NCBI GenBank assembly: GCA_913043815.1
Contig: CAJWNY010000013.1
Span: forward strand, 1 to 45,324
From: an uncultured Gammaproteobacteria bacterium
Lineage (GTDB): Bacteria > Pseudomonadota > Gammaproteobacteria > Pseudomonadales > Azotimanducaceae
DNA: 45,324 nt
Direction: 5' to 3'
This document shows, in pieces, positions 33,027-42,141 of this stretch (position 1 is the first letter of the stretch; every line of letters starts with the position of its first letter). The translations under genes and the position numbers were made by a program. The notes below the pieces were generated by a model. The model saw only the letters and a list, made by a program, of their open reading frames with translations. It made no database searches and was not told the origin of the DNA.

Positions 33027-35885
33027 ATGCTTGTGAGTAGTTATAAATCCTTCGTTTTATTATTACTTAGTCTGATTTTTACAGGGTTGCTGCATGCAGA
33101 GCCAGTGCTCGTATTTGGCAGTTTTACCGAAAGAAACAATGCTTCCAACTTTCAACGTCTTGTAGAAGTTCGCTTAAATCGTCAAGTTTACTTGGCCGAA
33201 ACGCTAGTCAACACAGTCTCTTACTATCGCGTAGTTTTGCCAACCAGTGGGTTGCCCGTTATTGATTTAAAGCGGCAAGCCGCGGATGCAGGATATGATG
33301 GGGTTTGGTCTTGGGATGCCTCCTTAACTCGAGGGCGCGCAATAGCAGTTAAGTCCAAAGTGCTTGAAGCGGATAGCGGAAAACAACCAGTCAACCTCGT
33401 TGGAGACGAACGTGCCGTCTCAGTGCAAGTGGCAGATAAAATAGGGTTTAAGACTTTGCCGGAAGGATTTAGTGATGTGATTGCGCTGGATTCAGATGGT
33501 ACTAATGTCGATATTTTGATTCCGCAAATTGTAAAGTTATCCAAACCGATGATCATTGATGGGAGGATGGACGAGTCCATTTGGTCTGAGGTGCCCGGCT
33601 ACGATAATATGCTGGTAATTGAGCCGGATACTTTGACTGATCCCCGTTACAAAACGGACATGCGCATGTTCTATACAGACAAGGGTCTATATATAGCGGC
33701 GTTTATGGAACAACCGCCAGACACGATGGTGGCGCGTTTATCAAGCCGAGACGAATTCATAAATCGAGACGCCTTTGGCATAACCCTCGATACCTCTGGC
33801 GAAGGCCTCTATGGCTATTGGTTCTCGGTCAATCTTGGGGGTTCTGTCATGGATGGCAAGGTTGCAGCGGAACGTCAATTCTCCCGGGAATGGGACGGAC
33901 CTTGGACTAGTGGCACGGCCGTTTTAGAAAACGGTTGGAGCGCAGAGATGTTTTTGCCGTGGTCCATGATGACTATGGCTGGTAGCAAGTCTGGTGAGAG
34001 AAAGCTTGGGTTTTGGGTGAACCGTAAGGTTGCGTATATCGATGAGCGTTGGAGTTGGCCAGCATTGCCTTTTGCATCCAAGCGATTTATGTCTGCATTG
34101 GCCACGATGCGGACCCCGGATGTGGAACCTAAGCAACAAATAGCGGCATTTCCCTATGCTTCTTTTACTGTAGATGAGGCTTCTGGGGAAAACGAGAGTC
34201 GTGTCGGCGTGGATTTATCGTGGCGTCCGTCTTCTGATATGCAGATCACTGCAGCGATAAATCCAGACTTTGGCGCAGTGGAATCTGATGATGTGGTAGT
34301 TAACCTGACTGCTTTTGAGACTTTCTTCCCTGAAAAGAGACTTTTCTTTCTTGAAGGGCAAGAAGTCTTCGCTACATCACCACGAAGTCTTCAGAGGGGC
34401 CCATCGCCTGTAGGTGGCGGCTCTAGAGGTACTGCGTCAACTTACAGTAGCGAGCCAACGACATTATTAAATACCCGTCGTATTGGAGGTGCCGCGCGCG
34501 TCGACGTGCCAGACGATATAGATGTGGCGGATGTCGAGCAGGGTAGTCCTACGGATTTATTGGGCGCTGCGAAAATTACAGGCCAGTCAGGTGCCTGGCG
34601 CTATGGGGTTTTGGGCGCTTTCGAAGATGAAGTCTCCTGGCGTGGCACAGTTAAAAGCGGTATTAACGAGGGTAAAGGACTTGAGGTTACTCAAGATGGA
34701 CGCAATTTCGGCGTTGTGCGCTTACTTTATGAAGATGTAGGCGAAGGTCGTCGCTCTATAGGTTATTTAGGCACGCTTGTTAGCTATCCAGATAATGAAG
34801 CGGTAGTGCATGGGGTTGATTCCCACTGGCTATCAAAAAATGGTGCGTGGCAATTTGACGGTCAGTTAATGGCTAGTGATGTCGCCGACACCTCTGGTTA
34901 TGGCGGTATGGTTGATATTTCCTATAAGCCTAAACAGGGTGTTCAACACTCTCTAGCTATGGATTATTTGGACGATTCTTTAGACATTAGTGACTTGGGC
35001 TATATTTATCGGAATGACTCAACATCGATGGTGTACTCCTACTCTTGGTCTACTGGACGGGGATTAAAATATCTGCGGAATAAAAAACGTTCGATAATGG
35101 TAAATACGCGTTGGAATACTGATGGGTTCTTAGTCCGGTCAGGTGTCTTCGTCCGTAACGCGTGGACCTTCAAAAATCTCAGTGAAATTCGCACTGAATT
35201 TGACTACTTTCCAGCTCGTTGGCACGACCGTAATAGCTATGGAAATGGACGCTATAAAGTCGAGGATAGGCTCGTTGCTGAAGTAGGCTTTGGTACTAAT
35301 ACTTCTAAGAAGCTTTCCTTTAGTGCTTTGCTTGGAGTTCGGCAGGAAGAGTTGAGTAGTTGGACGAAAAGGTCCTCCATAGGGGTAACTTACCAGCCAT
35401 CTGATCGCTTTTCCGTAGATTTCGATCTAAATTATTTTCAACGTAAAGATTGGTTGTTGCATGATCGCGATCGATTGTTGGTGACTTACGATGCAGGAGA
35501 ATTTCAACCTCGATTAGGGATGGATCTATTTCTTAGCGCGAAACAGCAGATTCGCTTCACCTTGCAATGGGCTGGCATAAGAGCCGAAGAACGAGACTTT
35601 TATGGTATTCCGTTGAGTGAAGGTAAGTTAGTGGGCTTGGCTGATCCGATACAATCTGGTCTAGTCAGTGCGACTAATGGCGATTTCACATTATCTAGGC
35701 TCACTACTCAGTTACGTTACAGGTGGGAGATTGGGCCGCTCTCCGACTTGTTTCTCGTATATACCCGAGGTAGTAATTTGCCCAACAGAGTAGACGATGT
35801 ATTTGCTGATTTATTTGATGACGCGTTCAATACGCCCATTGTAGATGTGTTTGTTGTGAAGTTGCGTTATCGCTTTGGCAACTAA
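33027..35885 (+). CDS. large exported protein: SPOR-like + CBM9-like + DUF5916 beta-barrel-type domain
   Basis: 952 residues. A signal peptide (about 1-24, ending LLHA) precedes a SPOR-like segment (about 26-100: VLVFGSFTERNNASNF to GYDGVWSW). After a linker, a CBM9-like/DOMON-type domain starts near residue 168 (PMIIDGRMDESIW to PWSMMTMAG). From about 380 to the end comes the long DUF5916 region, rich in alternating beta strands, with PDFGAVESDDVVVNLTAFETFFPEKRLFFLEG as its hallmark. DUF5916 proteins are thought to be outer-membrane or surface proteins of unknown function. GGAG lies 6 nt before the ATG. Confidence 0.8.
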   Translation: MLVSSYKSFVLLLLSLIFTGLLHAEPVLVFGSFTERNNASNFQRLVEVRLNRQVYLAETLVNTVSYYRVVLPTSGLPVIDLKRQAADAGYDGVWSWDASLTRGRAIAVKSKVLEADSGKQPVNLVGDERAVSVQVADKIGFKTLPEGFSDVIALDSDGTNVDILIPQIVKLSKPMIIDGRMDESIWSEVPGYDNMLVIEPDTLTDPRYKTDMRMFYTDKGLYIAAFMEQPPDTMVARLSSRDEFINRDAFGITLDTSGEGLYGYWFSVNLGGSVMDGKVAAERQFSREWDGPWTSGTAVLENGWSAEMFLPWSMMTMAGSKSGERKLGFWVNRKVAYIDERWSWPALPFASKRFMSALATMRTPDVEPKQQIAAFPYASFTVDEASGENESRVGVDLSWRPSSDMQITAAINPDFGAVESDDVVVNLTAFETFFPEKRLFFLEGQEVFATSPRSLQRGPSPVGGGSRGTASTYSSEPTTLLNTRRIGGAARVDVPDDIDVADVEQGSPTDLLGAAKITGQSGAWRYGVLGAFEDEVSWRGTVKSGINEGKGLEVTQDGRNFGVVRLLYEDVGEGRRSIGYLGTLVSYPDNEAVVHGVDSHWLSKNGAWQFDGQLMASDVADTSGYGGMVDISYKPKQGVQHSLAMDYLDDSLDISDLGYIYRNDSTSMVYSYSWSTGRGLKYLRNKKRSIMVNTRWNTDGFLVRSGVFVRNAWTFKNLSEIRTEFDYFPARWHDRNSYGNGRYKVEDRLVAEVGFGTNTSKKLSFSALLGVRQEELSSWTKRSSIGVTYQPSDRFSVDFDLNYFQRKDWLLHDRDRLLVTYDAGEFQPRLGMDLFLSAKQQIRFTLQWAGIRAEERDFYGIPLSEGKLVGLADPIQSGLVSATNGDFTLSRLTTQLRYRWEIGPLSDLFLVYTRGSNLPNRVDDVFADLFDDAFNTPIVDVFVVKLRYRFGN

Positions 35886-35977
35886 AGCGTGGCTTCGAGC
35901 GTGAGTATTTTAGGCGGTGGTCCAGACTAACATGCACAACCCTTTGGGGAACGTGCATGTTGTCTGTTAGGCGCTCT

Positions 35978-37675
35978 CTAGAAGCTGTCTTCTACTTGCA
36001 ACGAATCGCGTAATTCCTTTTTGAGAAATTTCCCAGAGGCGTTGCGTGGCAGTGCTTCGTCCATAAACCAGAAGTAGCGGGGTATTTTGAACTTGGCGAG
36101 TTTGCCTGCACAGTGACTGCGTAGCTCATCTGCGGTGGTTGTGGTGCCAGGCTTAAGCAGTAGGGCTATACCAACTTCTTCACCTAGGCGGTCATCTGCC
36201 ACGCCAAATACAGTGCATTCTGTGACATCTTCGTGGTCAAAGATTGCGCTCTCAACTTCTGCGCAATAAATATTTTCCCCGCCACGGAGCACCATGTCTT
36301 TAATGCGGTCAACAATAAATATGAAATCGTCTTCATCTTTTCTTGCCATATCACCGGTACGTAACCAACCGTTGATAATTGTCTCTGCGGTAGCTTCTTC
36401 GCGGTTCAAGTAGCCGCGAATTACATGTCCGCCACGGACCCAGAGTTCGCCTGCTTCACCTAGCGGCACTTCTATGCCGCTATCAGGATTAACCACCTTG
36501 CTCTCAAATACAGGCATTGCAGGCCCACAGCTCGCTGGTTTATCCACAAAGTGATCCGCACTTATAGAAGTAATGATGCCACAGGTTTCCGTCATGCCGT
36601 AACCGGTATTAGGTCGTGCGGTTTCAACGGCTTCTTCAATTTTGCCGACCAAGTCTGGTTGTAGCTGGGCGCCACCGCCTCCAAGGGTTAGTAGAGTCGA
36701 AGTATTAGTTGTTGCAAAGTTCGGGTGAGAAATGATTTCTCGGGCCATAACGGGAACGCCGCTAACCGCGGTGATCTTTTCTTTCTCGATCAGTTCTAGT
36801 GCAACGCCGGCATCCCATTTGTACATGTGGATCAACTTACCACCGGCTAAAGTGGTGCCATGGGCTACGCAGTTGTTTGCTGTGACATGGAAGAGCGGTG
36901 TAGTGACTAGCGATGAAGGTACAACAGGTTCTGCATCGGCTTCTAGCAAGCCTTTTTTGACCGCTAGTGTGCGCTGAAGCGCTCCAGCGAACATCAAGCT
37001 CCATACATTACTCACGCAACCTCTATGGGTCAGCTGAGCGCCCTTAGGGTTGCCTGTGGTGCCTGAAGTATAGAATATACATGCGTCATGATCTGTATCA
37101 ATGTCGATATCTGGGAGCTGAGCCGGATTTGCAACCGCCTCTGCCCAAGGTGTGACATCTGCAGCGTCAGTAGGGAAGCGTACGCCCAAAAGTTTGATTG
37201 CACTCACTTCATTGCGCAGTTCGCCCAGTTGACTGAGGCGCTCGGGGTCCAAAATCATGACTTTCGGCGTTGAATCTTTCAGTGCGTAGAGCATTTCTCG
37301 GCCTACCCACCATGCATTCATACCCACTACAGCTGCGCCTATTGAAAGTGTTGCCCAATAGCACAGCATCCACTCTGGGTAGTTGCGCATAGCAATGGCA
37401 ACTCGATCTCCAGGCTTAACGCCCTGAGCAATAAGCCAATGGGCCAGTGAACCAACTCGTTCGTGTGCTTGGGCGTAGGTGATTCGCTCGTCTTCATAAA
37501 CCAAGTAGTCGCGATCGGCAAAAGGTTGTGTAGACAGCCATACATCGCGCAGGTTTTGCGCTGCATTAGCATAAGTTCTAATCGGTACGCCACGCACTTG
37601 CTGCACAGCAATTTCGAAATCGGCGCCCGGTGCGACAAGCTCTGCCCAGGTATCTTTATACTCTTGATACATCAT
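35978..37675 (-). CDS. class I adenylate-forming acyl-CoA synthetase
   Basis: 565 residues. The AMP-binding motif FYTSGTTGNPKGAQLTH, GYGMTETCG, the WLRTGDMARKDED hinge and the C-terminal PRNASGKFLKKELRD lysine motif are all intact, so it is an active acid:CoA ligase. The acid is probably a fatty or aromatic acid; it cannot be fixed from sequence. Two tandem ATGs start the gene. Two 11-bp direct repeats lie 62-83 bp upstream of the start and could bind a regulator. Confidence 0.87.
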   Translation of the reverse strand: MMYQEYKDTWAELVAPGADFEIAVQQVRGVPIRTYANAAQNLRDVWLSTQPFADRDYLVYEDERITYAQAHERVGSLAHWLIAQGVKPGDRVAIAMRNYPEWMLCYWATLSIGAAVVGMNAWWVGREMLYALKDSTPKVMILDPERLSQLGELRNEVSAIKLLGVRFPTDAADVTPWAEAVANPAQLPDIDIDTDHDACIFYTSGTTGNPKGAQLTHRGCVSNVWSLMFAGALQRTLAVKKGLLEADAEPVVPSSLVTTPLFHVTANNCVAHGTTLAGGKLIHMYKWDAGVALELIEKEKITAVSGVPVMAREIISHPNFATTNTSTLLTLGGGGAQLQPDLVGKIEEAVETARPNTGYGMTETCGIITSISADHFVDKPASCGPAMPVFESKVVNPDSGIEVPLGEAGELWVRGGHVIRGYLNREEATAETIINGWLRTGDMARKDEDDFIFIVDRIKDMVLRGGENIYCAEVESAIFDHEDVTECTVFGVADDRLGEEVGIALLLKPGTTTTADELRSHCAGKLAKFKIPRYFWFMDEALPRNASGKFLKKELRDSLQVEDSF

Positions 37676-37736
37676 TTTCTCCCTTCAAAAGTGCTCAGAA
37701 CTGTACAGGTAAAAAGACGGTTTGCGAAGGTGCTAT

Positions 37737-37758
37737 GTGTGCAAAACGTGTGCAAAAT
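37737..37758. repeat. two 11-bp direct repeats upstream of the acyl-CoA synthetase
   Basis: GTGTGCAAAAC and GTGTGCAAAAT are contiguous, differing only in the last base, one helical turn apart, and located 62 bp before the acyl-CoA synthetase start codon in the 318-bp divergent gap (37676-37993). Confidence 0.45.
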
Positions 37759-37856
37759 GTGAAAGACTGAAGTTTTAGAGCGTGAGTTAGCTATCGCGGG
37801 TCCAGTGGACTCTCAGTATTTAGCCGGTCAGTTAAGTTAAGTGTTCGGCTCTTGGT

Positions 37857-37880
37857 GCGGCGCATTTTGTGCCGCTTTTA
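37857..37880 (+). terminator. intrinsic-terminator-like hairpin ahead of the glycosyltransferase pair
   Basis: GCGGCGCA pairs with TGTGCCGC (8 bp, one G-U) around a TTT loop and is followed by TTTTA. The orientation is plus, yet no plus-strand gene precedes it in this gap, so it may be a leader attenuator or end an unseen short transcript. Confidence 0.55.
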
Positions 37881-37993
37881 TTTGAGTTATGCCCTAGGAC
37901 TTGGAGTTAAGCTCGTTGGCTTCAGACCTGAGGCGTCATTGGGCGTTAATGGCGCTAGCGTGTAGCGCTACGGTTTTCGCAACGAGTGAACAA

Positions 37994-38716
37994 ATGAACT
38001 TATGTATTGTCATACCCGTATACGGGCACTTCAGCCAATTGTTTGACTTGCTCGGCGACCTTGAAAGTGTAGACGCACAAGTGCTTGTGGTGGAAGCCTC
38101 CTCGGCGCTGGGCAAGGGTGAGTCGGATCGATCAGATTCGCTTAACTTACGCGAACAATGTCGTCAAAAAACGCTTCTGCGCGGAGGTCAGTGGTTGTCT
38201 AGCCGCCCTTCTCGCGGCGCCCAAGTGGCGTTAGGTTGTGAGCATAGCAGTGGTTCTTGGCTATGGATTCTGCATGCGGATACGCGCGTCGATCAGCGAG
38301 TTACTGAATATCTTGAAAGGGTTATCGCTGCCGAGTCGATAGGCTGGGGTAGATTCGATATACAATTTTTGGAACATCATCAGCGTCTTGAGTGTCTTGC
38401 ATTCTTTATGAACTGGCGCTCGCGGTTGACCCGGATTTGCACCGGTGATCAAGGCATGTTTTTTCATCGAGATTGCTTGGCGCATATTGGCGGGTTTCCT
38501 ATCCAACCGCTTATGGAAGATATTGAAATCAGCAGCCTGCTTAAACCTCAGGGAACATTTTCTTTCTTTGCGCCGAAGATTTCGTTGCAGACAAGCGGCC
38601 GGCGTTGGCTGCAAAACGGCTGGCTCAGGACCATTTTGAACATGTGGCGATTCCGTATTCAGTACTTTTTGGGTAAATCGCCTCAAGTACTTTTCGATCA
38701 ATATTACAGAAAATGA
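37994..38716 (+). CDS. TIGR04283-type family 2 glycosyltransferase
   Basis: 240 residues from the ATG at 37994. An upstream TTG at 37901 would add 31 residues with no relation to the family, while IVIPVYGH directly after this ATG is the GT-A start. The nucleotide-sugar motif is LHADTRV, followed by GDQGMFFHRD and MEDIEISSLL. This family is found paired with TIGR04282 proteins, and the pair is tied to arsenosugar or other glycoside synthesis in some bacteria; the actual product here is unknown. It overlaps the next gene by 4 bp (ATGA). Confidence 0.83.
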   Translation: MNLCIVIPVYGHFSQLFDLLGDLESVDAQVLVVEASSALGKGESDRSDSLNLREQCRQKTLLRGGQWLSSRPSRGAQVALGCEHSSGSWLWILHADTRVDQRVTEYLERVIAAESIGWGRFDIQFLEHHQRLECLAFFMNWRSRLTRICTGDQGMFFHRDCLAHIGGFPIQPLMEDIEISSLLKPQGTFSFFAPKISLQTSGRRWLQNGWLRTILNMWRFRIQYFLGKSPQVLFDQYYRK

Positions 38717-39333
38717 ATATACGCCAACAGCTGAGTATTTTTACTAAAACGCCCATCTTAGGTAGTTGCAAAACACGCCTCATTCCTTTGCTAGGAGAAG
38801 AAGCTGCAATGGCCGCCCATTGTGAACTTGTGCAGCGCGCGCTAAGCCAAGTTAGCGCTGCCGAAAATATTCAAGCCAGTCTGTGGGTCACTGAAATTGA
38901 GTCGCAAACTCAGCAGTGGGCTCATGCTTGGCAGTTGTCATTAGTTTTGCAAGAGGGCGCTGATTTGGGCGAGCGTATGTTCAACTGTCTAGACCGTCTG
39001 TGTAACACGGCAGGACAAGGGGCAATGCTAATGGGCACAGACTGCCCAGATGTTGATGCCAGTTATATAAATGCAGCTGCTCAAAGTTTGCGTGATTATG
39101 ATGTGGTGCTGGGTCCAGCCGAAGATGGAGGTTATGGCTTAATCGGTATGCGCCAAGCCCACAAAGCTCTTTTTCAGGCTATAGATTGGGGCACAGACGC
39201 CGTGACAGAGCAAACTTTGGTGGCCGCAAGCAAGCTTGAACTCCGCGTATTTGAAATGCCAAAAATTTGGGACGTGGATCGACCTGAAGATTGGCAACGT
39301 TATCTTTTGTTAAAAGCGCAAGAGACGGAGTAA
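38713..39333 (+). CDS. TIGR04282 / DUF2064 family glycosyltransferase-like protein
   Basis: 206 residues. The N-terminal IFTKTPILGSCKTRLIPLLGEEAA motif is like nucleotidyltransferase-fold GT-A proteins. MGTDCPDVDASYI and GPAEDGGYGLIGM are the DUF2064 signatures. It is translationally coupled to the TIGR04283 enzyme, the standard pairing of these two families. The role is probably transfer or activation of a sugar in a shared pathway. Confidence 0.85.
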   Translation: MNIRQQLSIFTKTPILGSCKTRLIPLLGEEAAMAAHCELVQRALSQVSAAENIQASLWVTEIESQTQQWAHAWQLSLVLQEGADLGERMFNCLDRLCNTAGQGAMLMGTDCPDVDASYINAAAQSLRDYDVVLGPAEDGGYGLIGMRQAHKALFQAIDWGTDAVTEQTLVAASKLELRVFEMPKIWDVDRPEDWQRYLLLKAQETE

Positions 39334-39471
39334 ACCGAAAAAAACAGGGCTAGTTAAAGAAGCTGAAAATTAGTTTTAGCGTGGTCTTTTCGATTTATGG
39401 TTTAGTGGAGCGAGTAAAAACAGCAGTCAAAACGGCTGAAAAAATAGTAATCCCTCGCGTCAGTTGTCTAA

Positions 39472-39882
39472 TTAGCTGCGCGCTGCAATGTGCTTAATTT
39501 TCTCAATCATAGATCTCAAGCCATTACCTCGAGTCACCGATAGGTGGGCGAGTAAATCCAGTTCATCGAACAATCCATCTAAATCGAGCGCTGTAATTTC
39601 ATCTGGTCTTTGATCATTGGAAGCAATGAGGACCACTGCGCTAAGACCTCTGACAATGTGGGCGTCACTGTCTAGCTGGAATTGTAATTTCCCGTTGACC
39701 AGATGATGGGTAAGCCAAACCTGGCTTTGGCATCCACGAATGAGGTTCTCTTCAGTTTTCTCAGTGTCAGATAAAGGCGTCAGATCTTTGCCTAAGTCTA
39801 TGATAAATTTATACTTATCTTCCCAGTCGTCAAAAAAACTAAAGGTCTCTTTCAACTCTTCTAGGTCCATACTTACGGCCAT
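39472..39882 (-). CDS. sufE: SufE family sulfur acceptor
   Basis: 136 residues. The catalytic cysteine sits in NLIRGCQSQVWL, followed by DSDAHIVRGLSAVVL and the LSVTRGNGLRSMIEKI ending. SufE accepts persulfide sulfur from SufS and passes it to the SufBCD scaffold. It starts 4 bp after sufT and ends the SUF operon. A second in-frame ATG four codons in is a possible start. Confidence 0.92.
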   Translation of the reverse strand: MAVSMDLEELKETFSFFDDWEDKYKFIIDLGKDLTPLSDTEKTEENLIRGCQSQVWLTHHLVNGKLQFQLDSDAHIVRGLSAVVLIASNDQRPDEITALDLDGLFDELDLLAHLSVTRGNGLRSMIEKIKHIAARS

Positions 39883-39886
39883 TAGT

Positions 39887-40417
39887 TCAAAACACTCCCA
39901 ATTCTAGCTGTGCTTCTTCGCTCATCATTTCGCGCGACCAAGGCGGGTCTAGAACCAGTTCTACTTCCACCTCATTTACGCAAGGTGCCTGCATGACGCG
40001 ATCTTTGACCTCCTCAATAAGCACTGGACCCATGCCGCAACCGGGTGCGGTTAACGTCATATTAATGTCTACTCTTCCGTTATGAGTTTTAACCCCGTAA
40101 ATGAGGCCGAGATCTGCAATATTGACCGGTATTTCTGGGTCAAATACTGATCGTAGGGCATGCCATACATGTTCTTCATCGACCGTTTCGTCGTCATTGG
40201 CAGACTTATGGAACTCTAAAGGTTCTATTTGCAGGCCAATGGCGTCAGCGTCCATGCCGGCGATTCGAGCCATGTTGCCATTAAGGATAACGGTGAACGT
40301 GCCGCCTAATGATTGGGTTAGTGTGATGAATGCACCGGAGGGAATGGTTACAGGGTCGCCTGTGGGTACCAAGCGCGCTGCGCATTCTCTTGTGGTGGTC
40401 ACAATTCTTCTTTCCAT
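39887..40417 (-). CDS. sufT: SufT-type Fe-S assembly protein (DUF59/MIP18 family)
   Basis: 176 residues. A short N-terminal domain precedes the DUF59 core: LRSVFDPEIPVNIADLGLIYGV, then MTLTAPGCGMGPVLIEEVKDRV with the conserved cysteine, and VELVLDPPWSREMMSEEAQLELG. SufT helps mature Fe-S proteins under iron limitation or high demand. It starts 5 bp after the SufA/ErpA-like gene. Confidence 0.92.
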   Translation of the reverse strand: MERRIVTTTRECAARLVPTGDPVTIPSGAFITLTQSLGGTFTVILNGNMARIAGMDADAIGLQIEPLEFHKSANDDETVDEEHVWHALRSVFDPEIPVNIADLGLIYGVKTHNGRVDINMTLTAPGCGMGPVLIEEVKDRVMQAPCVNEVEVELVLDPPWSREMMSEEAQLELGVF

Positions 40418-40422
40418 GCGGG

Positions 40423-40827
40423 CTATTTCTGCGCAGTTGCGTCTGTGGCGAGGTCGGAAGCGTTGGCTGAATTTACGCCATCTATGTCGACTTCGTTAGA
40501 CAGCGCAAAGCTCTCGCCGCAGCCGCAGTAACTGTGGGCATTAGAGTTTTTGAAGACCAGAGCAGAGTTCAAACCTTGGGTCACCATATCAATTTCAGTC
40601 CCAGCGACTAAATCAACGTCTTCCTTATGGATGCAAATATTCACGCCATCTGCCACCTCAATTTGAATGTCGCCAGTTGAAGTATCCTCCAAAAAATCCA
40701 GCGTATACATATAGCCGTTGCAGCCACTTTCTTTTACTCCGAGTCGTAAAAAGCGGGAGCGTGTTAGTTCAACTTGCTTGCGAATGTGCTCGCATGCAGT
40801 GGGCGAAACGGTAATTTGTGTATTCAT
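40423..40827 (-). CDS. A-type Fe-S carrier (SufA/ErpA-like)
   Basis: 134 residues. The three cysteines that bind the cluster are in ESGCNGYMY and CGCGESF. It transfers assembled clusters to target proteins. A short C-terminal extension beyond the CGCGESF motif (about 30 residues) is longer than usual and of unknown use. It lies 114 bp downstream of sufS. Whether to name it sufA, iscA or erpA cannot be decided from sequence alone. Confidence 0.88.
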   Translation of the reverse strand: MNTQITVSPTACEHIRKQVELTRSRFLRLGVKESGCNGYMYTLDFLEDTSTGDIQIEVADGVNICIHKEDVDLVAGTEIDMVTQGLNSALVFKNSNAHSYCGCGESFALSNEVDIDGVNSANASDLATDATAQK

Positions 40828-40941
40828 AATATTTGTATCAGTTATCTGCCAACTAAGATCGTTTATTTTCTATTTGTACCTAACGCGCATCTCAGGTTGA
40901 TTTGAGAAAAGGCCTTTGATTTAAGTTTATAGTGTAGGCGG

Positions 40942-42141
40942 TTATAGAAAAGTAATCGCCTTGCTCACCCCTGCAATCAGCCTATCTACATCCTCTTCAT
41001 TGTTATACAAGCTAAATGATGCTCTTACAGTGCCAGGAATACCTAACCGGGTCATTAGTGGCATATTGCAATGGTGTCCGGAACGTACAGCAATACCCTG
41101 CTGGTCTAACAGAGTTCCCACATCATTAGGGTGGCTGCCTTCAATTAGGAACGAAATGACAGCCGAGCGTTTAGCCGGCTTACCAATTAGTCTAAAGCCC
41201 TCTATCTGCTGTAAACCAGATAACGCGTTACTGACTAGGGCGTCTTCTGCCACAACAAGTTCAGTAATAGGCTGCTGTTTGAGGTAGGTGATTGCAGCGC
41301 CAAGACCAATGGCGCCAGCAATGTTAGGTGTGCCGGCTTCAAACTTGTAGGGAGCAGATTGGTAGGTGCTGGAGGTCAGAGTCACCTGTTCAATCATTTC
41401 TCCGCCGCCTTGCCATGGGGGGAGTTCTTCAAGTAACGTCTCTCGACCATACAATATGCCTATGCCCGTAGGCGCATAGAGTTTATGGCCAGAAAATACA
41501 TAGAAGTCGCAACCTAGGTCCTGCACGTTTATGGGCAAATGTAAGATTGCTTGAGCTCCGTCAACCAGTGTAAGCGCTCCTACGTCCCGAGCCATTTCAA
41601 TCAATTTTTTGGCAGGGTTAATTGTGCCGAGCCCATTTGAAATGTGGGTGAAGGCAAACAGAGCGGTGTTCTTTGTCAGCTTTTTTGCGGCGTCATCTAG
41701 GTCTAATTCGCCCTCGTCGGTAATGGCTACAGCCTTTATATTGGCTCCAGTTCTTGCAGCGAGCATTTGCCAAGGCACAATGTTGGAGTGATGTTCTAAT
41801 TCAGTAATCAGAATATCCTGACCCGGCTTTATCCTCTGAGTGAGAATGTTGGCCACTAGGTTTATGGATTCAGTGGTGCCTCGAGTGAAAATAATTTCTT
41901 TACGGCTCTCGGCGTTAATGAAGTCTTGGCAAAGACTTCTACCGGATTCCATCATCTGGGTAGCTTCTTCTGCCAGTTCATGCGCCGCTCGATGCACGTT
42001 AGAATTATGTTGTTGGTAGTACTGATCGATAGCGTCAATGACAACTTGAGGCTTTTGGGTTGTGGCGCCGTTATCCAAATAAACTAAAGATTTACCTCGG
42101 CTTTGGCGCGCTAATATTGGAAAGTCTCTGCGAATAGTCAA
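40942..42141 (-). CDS. sufS: cysteine desulfurase SufS
   Basis: 399 residues from a TTG at 42141. The longer frame starting at 42213 lies inside sufD and adds an unrelated 24 residues. TTG overlaps the sufD stop (TTGA), and AGGAG lies 8 nt upstream, so translation is coupled. The PLP lysine is in SGHKLYAPTG, the catalytic cysteine in RSGHHCNMPL, and YLDNGATTQKP is the N-terminal mark of class II desulfurases. It takes sulfur from cysteine and hands it to SufE. Confidence 0.93.
   Translation of the reverse strand: MTIRRDFPILARQSRGKSLVYLDNGATTQKPQVVIDAIDQYYQQHNSNVHRAAHELAEEATQMMESGRSLCQDFINAESRKEIIFTRGTTESINLVANILTQRIKPGQDILITELEHHSNIVPWQMLAARTGANIKAVAITDEGELDLDDAAKKLTKNTALFAFTHISNGLGTINPAKKLIEMARDVGALTLVDGAQAILHLPINVQDLGCDFYVFSGHKLYAPTGIGILYGRETLLEELPPWQGGGEMIEQVTLTSSTYQSAPYKFEAGTPNIAGAIGLGAAITYLKQQPITELVVAEDALVSNALSGLQQIEGFRLIGKPAKRSAVISFLIEGSHPNDVGTLLDQQGIAVRSGHHCNMPLMTRLGIPGTVRASFSLYNNEEDVDRLIAGVSKAITFL

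Noticed and set aside
37901-37993. Upstream TTG start for the TIGR04283 glycosyltransferase
   Set aside because: It adds 31 residues not typical of the family, and the GT-A fold begins right after the ATG at 37994.
39420-39450. Possible terminator after sufE
   Set aside because: Only a 4-bp CAGC/GCTG stem before a T-run on the minus strand; too weak to list as a feature.
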